64,000 nucleotides of DNA from an uncultured Eggerthellaceae bacterium (GCA_949840905.1 CATKXW010000001.1:1-64000); one strand, 5' to 3'; shown: positions 45,466 to 57,117, counted from the first letter of the stretch. Made by a program: numbers and translations. The notes: generated by a model from the letters alone, not told the origin.

Positions 45466-46428
45466 CTACCAAAGGGGCGCCTGCGCAACCGGTGCGGCCG
45501 TATCCCCCTCTTCCCTTCCGTCGAAGTCTCCCACCAATGCACGGGCGAAATCGTGCGCATCGAACTTCCGCAGGTCATCGATGGCCTCTCCCACGCCGAT
45601 GCGGATGACGGGCAACTCTAGCTCGTGGCTCACTGCCAGCGCGATGCCACCTTTGGCCGTGCCGTCCAGCTTCGTGACGATGACCGCGTCCAGATCGAGA
45701 GCCCGGTCGAACTCGCGGGCCTGCTGCAGTCCGTTCTGCCCGGTGGTGGCATCTATGACCAGTACGGTGTAGACGGGCACGTTCGCCCTCTTGCGCACCA
45801 CGCTCACTACCTTCTCCAGCTCGCGCATGAGGTCATCGGAGGTATGCAGACGCCCGGCCGTGTCGATGAGCACCAGATCGGCCCCGCAGGCTTCCGCGCG
45901 CTCGATGGTGTCGTAGCACACGCTGGCCGGGTCGCTGCCGCGCTCGCGGGTCACCATCTCCACGCCAGCGCGTCGAGCCCACACTTCCAGCTGCTCGATG
46001 GCAGCGGCGCGGAAAGTGTCAGCCGAACCGAGGATGACGCTACGGCCCCCGTCGGTGGCAGCCTTGGCTATCTTGCCCACCGTGGTGGTCTTGCCGGTGC
46101 CGTTGATGCCGACGAACAGCACGATGGCAGCCTCATCATCGAGGATGTGCTCGCCGCCCTCGGCGAACGTGGCGGCTATCTGCTCGTTGAGCAGGTCGAG
46201 CACCGCATAAGCGTCGGGAAGCGCGAGCCGGATAGCCCGATCGCGCAGGTTCGAGACGATCTCATCGGCTGCCAAGGCTCCCACATCGCTCAGGATGAGC
46301 GTTTCTTCCAAGCCTTCCCAGAACTCTTCGTCGAGGTCGGGCCCGCGGTCGAGCAGAACGTTCATCGACTCTTTGAAGCGGTCGCGCGAACGAGACAGCC
46401 CCTGGCTTATGCGATCGAAGAGACCCAT
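45466..46428 (-). CDS. ftsY: Signal recognition particle receptor FtsY
   Basis: 320 residues. The short N domain starts MGLFDRISQGLSRSRDRF; the GTPase shows GINGTGKTTT near 108-117, SADTFRAAAIEQL, DTAGRLHTSDDLM near 193 and TKLDGTAKGG near 255. The acidic A domain of the E. coli protein is absent, as is usual here. GGATGGAG precedes the ATG at 46428; an upstream frame extension was rejected because it reads hemW in another frame. Confidence 0.96.
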   Translation of the reverse strand: MGLFDRISQGLSRSRDRFKESMNVLLDRGPDLDEEFWEGLEETLILSDVGALAADEIVSNLRDRAIRLALPDAYAVLDLLNEQIAATFAEGGEHILDDEAAIVLFVGINGTGKTTTVGKIAKAATDGGRSVILGSADTFRAAAIEQLEVWARRAGVEMVTRERGSDPASVCYDTIERAEACGADLVLIDTAGRLHTSDDLMRELEKVVSVVRKRANVPVYTVLVIDATTGQNGLQQAREFDRALDLDAVIVTKLDGTAKGGIALAVSHELELPVIRIGVGEAIDDLRKFDAHDFARALVGDFDGREEGDTAAPVAQAPLW

Positions 46429-46552
46429 GGCTCCATCCTTTCCGTTGCTGTAGAAGAGTCTATCACGGGACCCGCCCGGCATCACGAGGCAACAGAAGGT
46501 CGGCTCTCCTGTTGCATCGTGCCCCGACGAGAGGCGATCCCCCTCTGACACC

Positions 46553-47665
46553 CTAGGGGGCGAGGTCGAGCAGGCGGCCGTAGAGGACGTTGCCGCACAG
46601 CCAGCCGCGTTCGGTGGGCTGGTAACGGCCGTCGCGATGGACCACCGCTCCTTGTTCCTCCAGTTCGGCAAGGGCCTCATCCACCGACAACCCGAGCTCT
46701 CGCGCCGCCGCCACCTGCTCTTCGCTCGCACCGCGCGCCATGCGCATGGCCAGCATGAGGTCTTCGGCGGCCATCTGACGCTCGTCGAGATCATCGGTCA
46801 CCTCCCCATCCTGCACGCGCATGCGCCGCGTCGCGTTCTGGGTCATGGTGGCAGCGCTGGCACCCAGGCCGAGATAGGGCTTTCCCGTCCAATACGCGGT
46901 GTTGTGGCGGCTCTCGAAGCCGGGGAGCGCATAGTTTGCCACCTCATAGCGATGAAAGCCCGCCGCGATGAGGATGCGAGCCGCCGCCTCCATCATGGTA
47001 GCCTGCGCATCCTCGTCGGGCTCTTCCAAAGAGCCGACCTTAACGGCGCGGAAGAACGGCGTGTGCTCCTCTATGGTGAGCGGGTAGATGCTCATATGGG
47101 TGACGCCCGCAGCCGCGGCCTCGCGCACGTCAGCCTCGAACCCTTCGAGGGTCTGCCCCGGCAGCCCGCACATCAGATCGCAGCTCACGTTCTCGAAACG
47201 GGTGCGAGCCATGCGGATCGCCTCGCGCGCTTTCTCGGCAGTATGCGCACGACCGAGCACGCCCAGCAGCTCATCGTCGAAGCTCTGCACGCCGATGGAC
47301 AGCCGGTTCGCGCCCAGAGCCCACAGATCGCGCACCAAGCGCTCATCGAGAGATTCCGGGTTCGCTTCCACGGTACACTCCACCTCGTCGGTGAGATGCA
47401 TGGAAAGCCCTAAGGCATAGAGGAGCTGGGTGAGATGCTTCGCACCCACATGGGTGGGCGTGCCGCCGCCGATATAGACGGTCTCCACACAGGCCAGATC
47501 CCCCTGTTTGGCCGCGCGCCGCAACGCGAGGATGAGGCCCTCCATATACTCGGTCACTTCCACCGTATCGGCATCCACCGCTCGCGTAGCGAAATCGCAA
47601 TAGCCGCAACGGCTAGCGCAGAAGGGGATATGCAGATAGAGCGCTCTGTACGGATCATGCGGCAT
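46553..47665 (-). CDS. hemW: HemW-like radical SAM protein
   Basis: 370 residues. Radical SAM Cys motif CASRCGYCDF lies at about 17-26 with LYLHIPFC before it, the HemW/HemN pattern; GGGTPTH near 67 and the C-terminal HemN domain follow. HemW is a heme chaperone, whereas HemN oxidises coproporphyrinogen; the short length and CxxxCxxC followed by Phe favour HemW. It overlaps the dus gene by 11 bp. Confidence 0.9.
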   Translation of the reverse strand: MPHDPYRALYLHIPFCASRCGYCDFATRAVDADTVEVTEYMEGLILALRRAAKQGDLACVETVYIGGGTPTHVGAKHLTQLLYALGLSMHLTDEVECTVEANPESLDERLVRDLWALGANRLSIGVQSFDDELLGVLGRAHTAEKAREAIRMARTRFENVSCDLMCGLPGQTLEGFEADVREAAAAGVTHMSIYPLTIEEHTPFFRAVKVGSLEEPDEDAQATMMEAAARILIAAGFHRYEVANYALPGFESRHNTAYWTGKPYLGLGASAATMTQNATRRMRVQDGEVTDDLDERQMAAEDLMLAMRMARGASEEQVAAARELGLSVDEALAELEEQGAVVHRDGRYQPTERGWLCGNVLYGRLLDLAP

Positions 47666-48607
47666 GATCAGCGATCGCCTCCAGCAGCTCGTCGAACACC
47701 TCGTCGAAATCTTCCAACGTGGTGCAATAGTTCAACCGACCGCGAGCCGCAGAGGCACCGGGCAGCCCGGTCATGTACCACATGGCGTGCTTGCGCATGC
47801 GAACGATGTTGCGGCCCTCGCGCTGGGCGAGCAAGCGCGCATGACGACGGGCCATCGCGATGCGCTCGCTAGCCGTGGGCTCACCAGGGAGCGCTTCTCC
47901 TGCCAACGCGGCTTTCACCTGAGCGAATATCCAAGGGTTTCCCTCGGCGCCCCGGGCGATCATCACCGCGTCACAACCAGTGCGCTCGCGCATGCGCACC
48001 GCATCGGCCCCGCTGCGGATGTCGCCGTTGCCCACCACCGGCACGCTCACAGCCTCCTTCACCCGCGCGATGACGCCCCAGTCGGCACATCCCCGATAGA
48101 GCTGCTCGGCATAGCGACCGTGCACGGTCATCGCCACGGCACCGGCCGCCTCCATGCGCCGGGCGAACTCCGGCGCGGTCTCCTTCCCTTCCGCCCAACC
48201 GCGACGGAACTTCACCGTCACCGGATGAGCGACCGCAGACGCCACCGCCTCCACGATGGAGGCCGCCAGTGCAGGCTCCTTCATGAGAGCGCTGCCATCG
48301 CCCTTGCTCACGATCTTGCGGGCCGGACAGCCCATGTTGATATCGATGACCGCGAGACTATCGCCCATGGCCTCTTCCACCCATGCCGCCTGTGCCGCCA
48401 TCGTGTCCGGCTCATGGCCGAACAGCTGCACCCCCACGCGCTCCTCGCCAGGAGCCAAGGCGAGCAGATGCCGCGTCTTCTCGTTCGCGTAGGAGAGCCC
48501 TTTGGCCGACACCATCTCGCAGAACGCCAGGTCGGCCCCCTGCTCCAGGCAGAGCGCCCGAAACGCGATATCGCTCACCCCTGCCATGGGCGCGAGCAGC
48601 ACACAGG

Positions 48608-48611
<4 letters not shown>
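47655..48611 (-). CDS. tRNA-dihydrouridine synthase
   Basis: 318 residues, DusB-like. FMN-binding [10 protein letters not shown] lies at 5-14, the catalytic Cys in NMGCPARKI near 93-101, KFRRGW near 134, [11 protein letters not shown] near 160 and GNGDIRSG near 193. It reduces uridines in tRNA. GTG at 48611 overlaps the lepA stop (GTGA). Confidence 0.92.
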
Positions 48612-50413
<1,802 letters not shown>

Positions 50414-50707
50414 AGTTTGGTATTCTACCGTATTGTGTGTCGAGCGATGCGCGTGAATGCGCTCCGGATCCTATCGCGGATCGGAAGGGCTTTCATCGTG
50501 AGCAGACGTGGCTGCGAAGCTTTCGCGACAGCGCTGTCGTTCGATGCGACCGAGAAGGTCGAATGTGCGGAAGAAATCCCGTTTCCGCGCGCCTCTGAGC
50601 ACACCGCCGAAGCCTGCGAGGCTCTGCTGCGGTCCTCTGTGTCGAGGCTCTCTTCGCCCTTTCCGGTCACCAGGAAGAACATGATACGGAAAGGCAAGAA
50701 GGACCTC
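50414..50707. promoter_or_regulatory. Divergent promoter region lepA / rpsT
   Basis: 294 nt. On the minus strand TAGAAT (50422-50427) is a -10-like box ending 8 nt before the lepA ATG. The rest is the rpsT leader, with no gene. A long open frame on the plus strand that passes through here belongs to antisense reading of lepA. Confidence 0.5.
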
Positions 50708-51265
50708 ATGGCTAACATCAAATCCCAGAAGAAGCGCATCATAACCAATGAGAAGGCTCGCCTGCGCAACCGCGCGGTGAAGTCCGAGCTGAAGACGGCC
50801 ACTCGCCGCGTGAAGGACGCCGTGGAGGCCGGCAACGGGGCCGAGGCCTACGCCGCCGCCCTGGCCGCGAGCCGCCTGATGGACAAGGCTGCCAGCAAGG
50901 GCGTCATCCACAAGAAGCAGGCCGCCAACCGCAAGTCCGGTATCATGGCGCTGGCCAACACCGTGGCCACCGAGGCCGACCGTGCCGCCTACAAGAAAGC
51001 CGAGCCGAAGAAGCAGGAGAAGACCGGCAACAAGCGCGATGCTGCTCGCACCGAGCGCAAGGCCGCCATGGAGGCCGCTTCCAAGGAGAAGGCGAAGCGC
51101 CGCGAGAAGCAGCTGAAGGAAGAGGCCGCTGCCAACAAGCGCAAGGAGAAGGAAGCCGCTGAGGCTGCCAAGGCTGAGGCTGAGGCCGCTGCTGCCGCTG
51201 AAGCGGAAGCCGCCGAGAGCGAAGAGGCTGCCGAGGAGGCTCCGGCCGAGGACGCTGCCGAGTAG
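50708..51265 (+). CDS. rpsT: 30S ribosomal protein S20 with long charged C-terminal extension
   Basis: 185 residues against the usual 85-90. Residues 1-88 are ordinary S20: [26 protein letters not shown], then [25 protein letters not shown]. From about 90 the chain is Lys/Arg/Glu/Ala-rich ([14 protein letters not shown], then acidic [16 protein letters not shown]), first basic, later acidic, probably one long helix. AAGAAGG lies 6 nt before the ATG at 50708. A strong terminator follows. Confidence 0.95.
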   Translation: MANIKSQKKRIITNEKARLRNRAVKSELKTATRRVKDAVEAGNGAEAYAAALAASRLMDKAASKGVIHKKQAANRKSGIMALANTVATEADRAAYKKAEPKKQEKTGNKRDAARTERKAAMEAASKEKAKRREKQLKEEAAANKRKEKEAAEAAKAEAEAAAAAEAEAAESEEAAEEAPAEDAAE

Positions 51266-51291
51266 CCTTTCTCGAACAGAGAGCTCGAGAG

Positions 51292-51321
51292 AAGCCCGTT
51301 CGCTCAGCGAGCGGGCTTTTT
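51292..51321 (+). terminator. Terminator of rpsT, overlapping the holA 3' end
   Basis: A 12-bp stem (AAGCCCGTTCGC with GCGAGCGGGCTT, one wobble) and 3-nt loop, then T5 on the plus strand. The holA stop codon (51304-51306, minus) lies inside the stem, so the last holA codons are also hairpin sequence. Confidence 0.9.
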
Positions 51322-52284
51322 CATGACCTCGATGGCCCATTCGAGGAACACATCGTCGGCATCGCGGCCGCTCTTCATGGCCAGCTCAGCATCGACAGCG
51401 CTGCCCAAGGCGCTCACCAGCTCGTTCTCGCTGTAGCGCTGGGCCCACTTTCCGTGGTTCTTCACGCGCCAATCGGGCATCTTGAGCGCTTGGGCCACCG
51501 TCTCGCCTGCTCTGCGCGAAGCCAGGGACTTCACGCAGAGCAGCTCGCGGATGCGGTTGGCGCTCATGGTGAGCAGCGCGAACGGCGAGCTGTCATCCCC
51601 TAGCTGAGAGAGCGTGCGCAGCGCCAACGGCAGGTCCCGTTCGCTGAGCGCATCCACGAACTTCCACGGCTTGGTCGCGTTGGTTCGCGTGACCATCGCT
51701 TCCACATCAGCCTCGGTGAGCTCGGCACCCAGCCCCTTCTCCAAGGCCAAGCGCGCCAGCTCGCCGTCGAGGCGCACCGTGTCATCCCCCACCATATCCA
51801 CCAATCGCGCCGCCGCGCGCTCCCCCATCATCACGCCATGAGTCTTCGCCATGGCGCTCACCTGGGCAGGCAGCTGATAGGTCTTGGGCAGGGCGCAATC
51901 TATGACCGCCTTGGGGCCCACCGCGGCCACCGCTTTGTACAGACGCGTGTTCTTGGCCAGTTTCTCGGCCACCAGCGCCAGTACGGTGGCATCGCTGGGA
52001 GACTTCAGGTAGGTCACCAAAGGATCGGCCTCGGCGGCCCGTAGCTTATCAGCCCGCACGACGGTGACCAGCCGCTTTTCGCTAGCGAAGGGCACCGTGT
52101 TGCAGGCAGCGGCTATCTCTTCGCCACTGGCGGTCTCCCCATCGAAGGTGTCGGAGTTGAAGGCCATGTCGCCACAGGCCTCAAGGCGCTTGCCGAGACG
52201 CGCGAGCACCGTCTCGCGCTTGAGCGCATCGTCGCCCACGATGAGGTAAGCGCCCAACAGTTCCTGTTTCTTCGCATTAGCCAT
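51304..52284 (-). CDS. holA: DNA polymerase III delta subunit
   Basis: 326 residues. The family is recognised by YLIVGDDALKRE at 13-24, FASEKRLVTVVRADKL near 66-81 and the C-terminal collar domain with KMPDWRVKNHGKWAQRYS. Together with delta' and tau/gamma it loads the sliding clamp. It follows comEC by 6 nt in the same direction, a common arrangement. Confidence 0.9.
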   Translation of the reverse strand: MANAKKQELLGAYLIVGDDALKRETVLARLGKRLEACGDMAFNSDTFDGETASGEEIAAACNTVPFASEKRLVTVVRADKLRAAEADPLVTYLKSPSDATVLALVAEKLAKNTRLYKAVAAVGPKAVIDCALPKTYQLPAQVSAMAKTHGVMMGERAAARLVDMVGDDTVRLDGELARLALEKGLGAELTEADVEAMVTRTNATKPWKFVDALSERDLPLALRTLSQLGDDSSPFALLTMSANRIRELLCVKSLASRRAGETVAQALKMPDWRVKNHGKWAQRYSENELVSALGSAVDAELAMKSGRDADDVFLEWAIEVMKKPAR

Positions 52285-52290
52285 AGAGGT

Positions 52291-54657
52291 TCATTGTACC
52301 GCGCATTCCACGGTCATACGCTGCGCCGTGAATGAGAGCGCCACATCGCCACGAGAATCGCTGCGGAAGGTGGCGACATCCGCCTCCTCCAACCAGCGCA
52401 GCGTCTCTTCGGTGGGATGACCGTAACGGTTGTTCGCGCCCACGCCGATGAGAGCGACGCGCGGTCTGAGCGCAGCCAGCAGTTCCGGGGTGAGCGAGGC
52501 CCGCGAGCCGTGATGGCCTACTTTCAGCACGTCCACCACACCGAGCACCCCTTCGTCCACCAACCGCTGGAGCTGTTCGGCCTCGGCATCACCGCAGAAC
52601 AGCGCTCGCCAATCCACCGCTCCGTCGCCATCGGCATCGAGGGTGGCGAGAAGGCAGAGGCTGTCTGCATTGCCTCCCTCATCAGCGAAGGACCTTGGCC
52701 ACAACACGCGCAGCTCGAAGGGCCCGACAGCGATGCGATCGCCCACCGAAAGGCCGATGACGCCTCCCTCCCCTACCGCAGCCGTCGCTTCCTCTCGCAG
52801 GCTGTCGCACGCGTCGCAGGCGCAATCGAGGGCATCGCGTGCCACCAGCACGCGGCGCACATCGGTCACGGAAGCCAGCTGATCGAGGCTGCCGCAGTGA
52901 TCGTCATCGCCATGGGTGATGACGACGGCATCGAGAGCGAACGCTCTTTGGCGCCCGAGGGCTCGCCGCAGCTTGGCATCTTGGTTCCCGGTGTCGATGA
53001 GCACGCTGTGACCGCCCCCTCGGACGAGGAAAGCATCCCCTTGGCCCACATCGAGCATGACGATGGAAGGCCCTTCGAGCTTCGGCCACAGGAACAGAGC
53101 GCCCAGCAAGAGCGAGATCATCGCAGCGCCGCTCACCCCGAGCGCGCACAAGGAGAGCGACGGCCACCAAGCCCACAGCCCCACCACTGCGAGAACGGAG
53201 GCTCCTATCATGGGAACGAGGGGGAGCGCCGCCGGGATGCAGGCATAGGGCAGCTCAGCGAAAAACGTCGTGATCGCGGCCAGAGGCCACAGCGCCGAGG
53301 ACGCCAGAGCGATGAGCGGTGCTGCGAGCGCAGGGATCGAACAGCTAAGGAGCGTGGCCATCAGACCGAACACGCAGCCGAGAGAGAACAACGGAGCGGC
53401 CACCACGTTCGCCACAGGCGCGACGAGAGGGATCTGCGAGAAGAGCGCGGCTGAGAACGGCAGCGAGACCATGTTCGACGCGAAGGTGAGCGCGAGCGGA
53501 TCGCCCACGGATCGACGCAAGAGCTTCGGCAAGAAGGCGAGCCACCACGAGAACAGCGGCGCGAACAGCACTATCCCCAAAGTGGACCCACAAGAGAGGA
53601 AGAACGATACCGACACGGCCGTGGGAGGGTCGAGCGCTACGAACACGATGATGCAGAGAGCGAGCGCGTTCAGCGATGCGCTGCGTCGCCGAGCCACCTG
53701 CCCCGCTAACATGAGCAGCACCATGAACGCAGCGCGCACCGCCGAGAGGGGCACCCCTGCGAACACGACGTAGGCCAGGACGAACGCAGCCAACACGATC
53801 AGCTGTCCTTTCCGCGGAACGCGAAGGAGCCGCAGCGCCGATCCGAACGTCGCCGTCACGATGGCCAGATGCGCGCCCGATACCGCCACCACATGGGCAA
53901 GGCCTGCGGTCTTATAGCGCTCGTAGGCCCCGCTGTCCTCAAGGGGAACGCGATAGCCGCACACCAGTGCCGCGAGCACATCGGCCTGGGCGCCTCCAAA
54001 GGCCGCGATGAGCGCGATGGCCCGCTCGCGCAGCGACACGATGGTGCCGACCGCCCCTTCGCGCGGCAGCTCCTCAGCGATGCGCACCTTCGCCGTCGCG
54101 CAGATGCCCTGACCCCAGAGGAACTCGGCTTCCTTCTGGCGAGGAGCGCTCAGGGACAGCTCGGCGCGAAGCACCGTTCCCGCGGTGAGCGCCGTCGCGT
54201 CGAGGCCGCTCTCGCCATCGAAGTCGAGCCGCACCTTGAAGGGGCGTCCTTCTCCGCCATGCACCAGCGCCTGGGCCGTGGTGCTGAACGCCCCTTCCTT
54301 GGCGTCGGAGACGAGCTCACAGCGCCATGGATCCTCGGCAGCCACGACAGAGCGAGCATCGGCCTGCATGCTCAGTGCCCCGACGCATCCGCAGGCACAT
54401 CCGAGAGCGCATCCGAGCCCGAGGCTCAGAGCCATCGGCACAGCGGCCCGCACGCAGCGACGCGAGAGGATCGCGAGTCCGACGATCCCGCCCAAAGCGA
54501 GGGCGAGACCACCGCCGATGGCGGCGATCAGCCCGGCGGTCTCTGCGTCGCGACCCGCAGCGTAGGTCGCAGCGGCCACGGCCCAAAAGCCCAGAGCGCA
54601 CGGCAGCAGCAAGGGCATCCCAGGGCGAGGCGGCTTCCCATCGGTGGTGGGATCCAT
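52291..54657 (-). CDS. comEC: DNA internalization channel protein ComEC/Rec2
   Basis: 788 residues. N-terminal membrane segments and an OB-like DUF4131 part (about 20-215), the Competence core with YKTAGLAHVVAVSGAHLAIV near 247-266, more membrane helices, then a C-terminal metallo-beta-lactamase domain with ITHGDDDHCGS near 590 and KVGHHGS near 718. It conducts single-stranded DNA across the membrane. It follows comEA by 3 nt. Presence suggests, but does not prove, natural competence. Confidence 0.93.
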   Translation of the reverse strand: MDPTTDGKPPRPGMPLLLPCALGFWAVAAATYAAGRDAETAGLIAAIGGGLALALGGIVGLAILSRRCVRAAVPMALSLGLGCALGCACGCVGALSMQADARSVVAAEDPWRCELVSDAKEGAFSTTAQALVHGGEGRPFKVRLDFDGESGLDATALTAGTVLRAELSLSAPRQKEAEFLWGQGICATAKVRIAEELPREGAVGTIVSLRERAIALIAAFGGAQADVLAALVCGYRVPLEDSGAYERYKTAGLAHVVAVSGAHLAIVTATFGSALRLLRVPRKGQLIVLAAFVLAYVVFAGVPLSAVRAAFMVLLMLAGQVARRRSASLNALALCIIVFVALDPPTAVSVSFFLSCGSTLGIVLFAPLFSWWLAFLPKLLRRSVGDPLALTFASNMVSLPFSAALFSQIPLVAPVANVVAAPLFSLGCVFGLMATLLSCSIPALAAPLIALASSALWPLAAITTFFAELPYACIPAALPLVPMIGASVLAVVGLWAWWPSLSLCALGVSGAAMISLLLGALFLWPKLEGPSIVMLDVGQGDAFLVRGGGHSVLIDTGNQDAKLRRALGRQRAFALDAVVITHGDDDHCGSLDQLASVTDVRRVLVARDALDCACDACDSLREEATAAVGEGGVIGLSVGDRIAVGPFELRVLWPRSFADEGGNADSLCLLATLDADGDGAVDWRALFCGDAEAEQLQRLVDEGVLGVVDVLKVGHHGSRASLTPELLAALRPRVALIGVGANNRYGHPTEETLRWLEEADVATFRSDSRGDVALSFTAQRMTVECAVQ

Positions 54658-54660
54658 GGC

Positions 54661-55338
54661 TCACACGCAGATGCGATCGCGCAAGTTCGCGAGCTTCTTG
54701 TCCCCGATGCCCGTCACCCGCTTCAGGTCCTCGATGGTGCGAAACGGGCCGTTGGCCTCGCGATCGGCGATGATCTTCTTCGCCGTCGCCTCGCCTATCC
54801 CATCGAGGCTCTGCAAAGCGGCGCTATCGGCGGTGTTGATGTTCACGAGCCCCGCCGTGCCGGAAGCTGCCGGAGAAGGATCTTGGGACTGGCCCATCGC
54901 CGCGCTCGCACCCGCATCCGCTACGGCATCGAGGGTGGGTACCGCTATCTGCTCTCCGTCGTTGAGCACCCTTGCCAAGTTCACTCCGTCCACAGCTGCC
55001 TCGTCGGTGAAGCCTCCCGCCGCCACGACGGCATCGGCCACTCGCGATCCCTCATCGAGGAAGTAGACGTCGGAACGAGCCACCGCACCGCTCACGTGCA
55101 CGCATACCTGCGGACGCGCCACAGCCTCGCCAGCAGCGCTCGCCTCGTCTTCCACCGCCATGGCCCCTTCGTCCTTCGTCACCGCGAAGCCATCGCCCGA
55201 CATCGCCCCGCTCGCCGCGACGGCGAGCGCGCCTACCACCAGCACGGCCACCACAGCTGTGCCGATCAACATCGGCGGCCTCATCTTTCCGAGATGCAGC
55301 CGCTGTCGGACCGCGAACGCCTCGTCTTGGAATGCCAT
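54661..55338 (-). CDS. comEA: DNA receptor ComEA
   Basis: 225 residues. One membrane anchor (PMLIGTAVVAVLVVGALAV, near 22-40), an SLBB domain (VCVHVSGAVARSDVYFLDEGSRV near 80-100), a Gly/Ser/Ala linker, then two helix-hairpin-helix motifs (INTADSAALQSLDGIGEATAKKI and LKRVTGIGDKKLANL) that bind double-stranded DNA. GGAGGCG precedes the ATG. It is first in comEA-comEC-holA. Confidence 0.93.
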   Translation of the reverse strand: MAFQDEAFAVRQRLHLGKMRPPMLIGTAVVAVLVVGALAVAASGAMSGDGFAVTKDEGAMAVEDEASAAGEAVARPQVCVHVSGAVARSDVYFLDEGSRVADAVVAAGGFTDEAAVDGVNLARVLNDGEQIAVPTLDAVADAGASAAMGQSQDPSPAASGTAGLVNINTADSAALQSLDGIGEATAKKIIADREANGPFRTIEDLKRVTGIGDKKLANLRDRICV

Positions 55339-55455
55339 GGTCGCCTCCGCCCTTCTTCGCCCTCGATGGGCATGATCGTGTCGCTCGGCCGATCATAAGC
55401 CCTGCCACCTTGCGAGAACATCGCCGATGTGCCCGCTTCGGACCCCCTTCGCTCT

Positions 55456-55479
55456 CCCCCTCCCTCCCCTTCCCAACCC
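55456..55479 (-). promoter_or_regulatory. G-quadruplex motif upstream of comEA
   Basis: On the minus strand five G-runs (3, 3, 4, 3, 5) with loops of only 2, 2, 1 and 1 bases meet the strict G4 rule. It lies 118 nt before comEA in a region (about 55395-55600) where the plus strand is almost all pyrimidine. It could act in the comEA promoter or leader, or in the divergent thrE promoter. Confidence 0.7.
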
Positions 55480-55604
55480 TCTGGGCTTACCCTCTGCCGG
55501 ACCACCGCCCTCCCCTCCGAACACCCCTCCCATCCGATGCAAGACCCCCTCCGATATCCCTCGGTGTTCCCCTCCCAAGACCCCTCTTCGCCCCTCGTTC
55601 AGGC

Positions 55605-55610
55605 TATAAT
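55605..55610 (+). promoter_or_regulatory. Consensus -10 box placing transcription at the ATG of the exporter gene
   Basis: TATAAT ends 6 nt before the ATG at 55617, so transcription should start on or beside the A of ATG. No ribosome-binding sequence lies between. A leaderless mRNA is expected. The -35 region is not recognisable. Confidence 0.65.
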
Positions 55611-55616
55611 CACCCT

Positions 55617-57044
55617 ATGTCGAAGCTCTCTGGAAAGATCGGTCGCGCCGTTCACGAGAACGCTCTGAGCGAGCGGGTCGGCCATGCGGTGTCCAACGTC
55701 TTCCTACCGAGCAAGTCCTCCACGCTGCGCCGCGATGCCATCCCCGAGCACGTCTCGATCGAAGAGCTCACCCAAGGGGTGCTGCCGTGCCTGCTCGACA
55801 TCGGCGAGGCCATGCTGGTCACTGGCGCAGACGTGAACCTGGTGGAGCGGCTCATTCGCCACGTGGGCTATTCCTACGGAGCCACGAAGATGAACGTGCT
55901 GGTCATAACCGCCAGCATCATCGTCACCATGCGGCTGCCCAACGGCCGGGAATACACCCAGACCCGCCGCGTCGATACCACCGGTGCCACGGATTTCGCG
56001 AAGCTGGAACGGCTCACGTCCCTCTGCGACGAGTGCATCCGCTGCCCTTTGGCCCCCACTGCTCTACGCGAGAAGCTCGATGCCATCCTGAGCGAACCCT
56101 TTCCGCGACCCGCCCTTTACATCGGCGGCATCCTGGCGGCCAGCTTCTTCGCGGTGTTCTTCGGAGGAGGGGTCGTCGACGGCGTGGTGGCAGGCGTCTT
56201 CGCCGTGCTCGTATGCCTGCTGCTGGAATACCTCAAACCTTACGCCCCGAACACCATCGCGTTCAACTTCGTCGCCTCGTTTCTCGCAGGCGTCGGCATC
56301 GGGCTGGTAGCGAAGGTGCTGCCGGGGCTTTCCATCGACATGGCCATCATCGGCATCATCATGCTGCTCATCCCCGGCGTCGCCATGACCAATGCCACCC
56401 GCGACATGATCGCAGGCGACACCATCTCGGGCGTCATGCGCTTCATCGAGAGCCTACTGTGGGCCAGCGCCTTGGCCATCGGCTTCATGGCTGCCCTGCT
56501 GCTGACCGGAGCGGGCGACCTGCAAGCGCGCGTCACCGCGCTGCCCCTGGTGCAGCTGTTCACCGCCATCCCGGCCACCTTAGGGTTCGCGCTGTTCTTC
56601 GATGTGCGCAAAGGGCTGCTACCTTGCGCGACCCTCGGTGGATTCCTCACCGAAGGCATCTATCTGCTCGGCACCACCTTGGTGGATAACATCTTCATCC
56701 CTTGCTTGGCCGCTTCCATATTCGGCGCGCTGTACTCCGAAGTGCTCGCCCGCATCTTCCGCACGCCCACCAGCGTGTTCTTCATCATCAGCGTCATCCC
56801 CCTCATCCCTGGGCGCGGCCTGTTCTACACCATGAAGTACGCGGTGCAGGCCCATTGGCCCGAATGCGGGGAGTTCGCGCTCATCACGTTCCAGTACGCC
56901 GCTGCCATCGCCATCGGCATCACGGTGGTATGGGCCTGCGTGCAGACCTGGCAGAATTGGCGCGACCAGCAGATCATCAAGCGCCACGGCTCGCCCATGA
57001 CGCGAAGGCCCGAAGAGAGCACGAGCTCGTCGGAGGCAGAATAA
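55617..57044 (+). CDS. Threonine/serine exporter family protein (fused ThrE type)
   Basis: 475 residues. The N-terminal ThrE domain (DUF1212-like) has LLDIGEAMLVTGADVNLVERL near 60-80 and MNVLVITASI, with five membrane segments from about 165; the C-terminal DUF3815-like half begins near 330 (LVQLFTAIPATLGFALFF) and ends with GRGLFYTMKYA and further helices. In many bacteria the two halves are separate genes. It should export threonine, serine or a related metabolite. Leaderless start as described; the tail is Ser/Glu-rich. Confidence 0.88.
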   Translation: MSKLSGKIGRAVHENALSERVGHAVSNVFLPSKSSTLRRDAIPEHVSIEELTQGVLPCLLDIGEAMLVTGADVNLVERLIRHVGYSYGATKMNVLVITASIIVTMRLPNGREYTQTRRVDTTGATDFAKLERLTSLCDECIRCPLAPTALREKLDAILSEPFPRPALYIGGILAASFFAVFFGGGVVDGVVAGVFAVLVCLLLEYLKPYAPNTIAFNFVASFLAGVGIGLVAKVLPGLSIDMAIIGIIMLLIPGVAMTNATRDMIAGDTISGVMRFIESLLWASALAIGFMAALLLTGAGDLQARVTALPLVQLFTAIPATLGFALFFDVRKGLLPCATLGGFLTEGIYLLGTTLVDNIFIPCLAASIFGALYSEVLARIFRTPTSVFFIISVIPLIPGRGLFYTMKYAVQAHWPECGEFALITFQYAAAIAIGITVVWACVQTWQNWRDQQIIKRHGSPMTRRPEESTSSSEAE

Positions 57045-57117
57045 TAGCGCCCGGGCACCCTCAGCTCGAAGCCGTCCCTCCGCTATGCGGCGACCCCGAG
57101 GACCGAACGCTCTAAGG

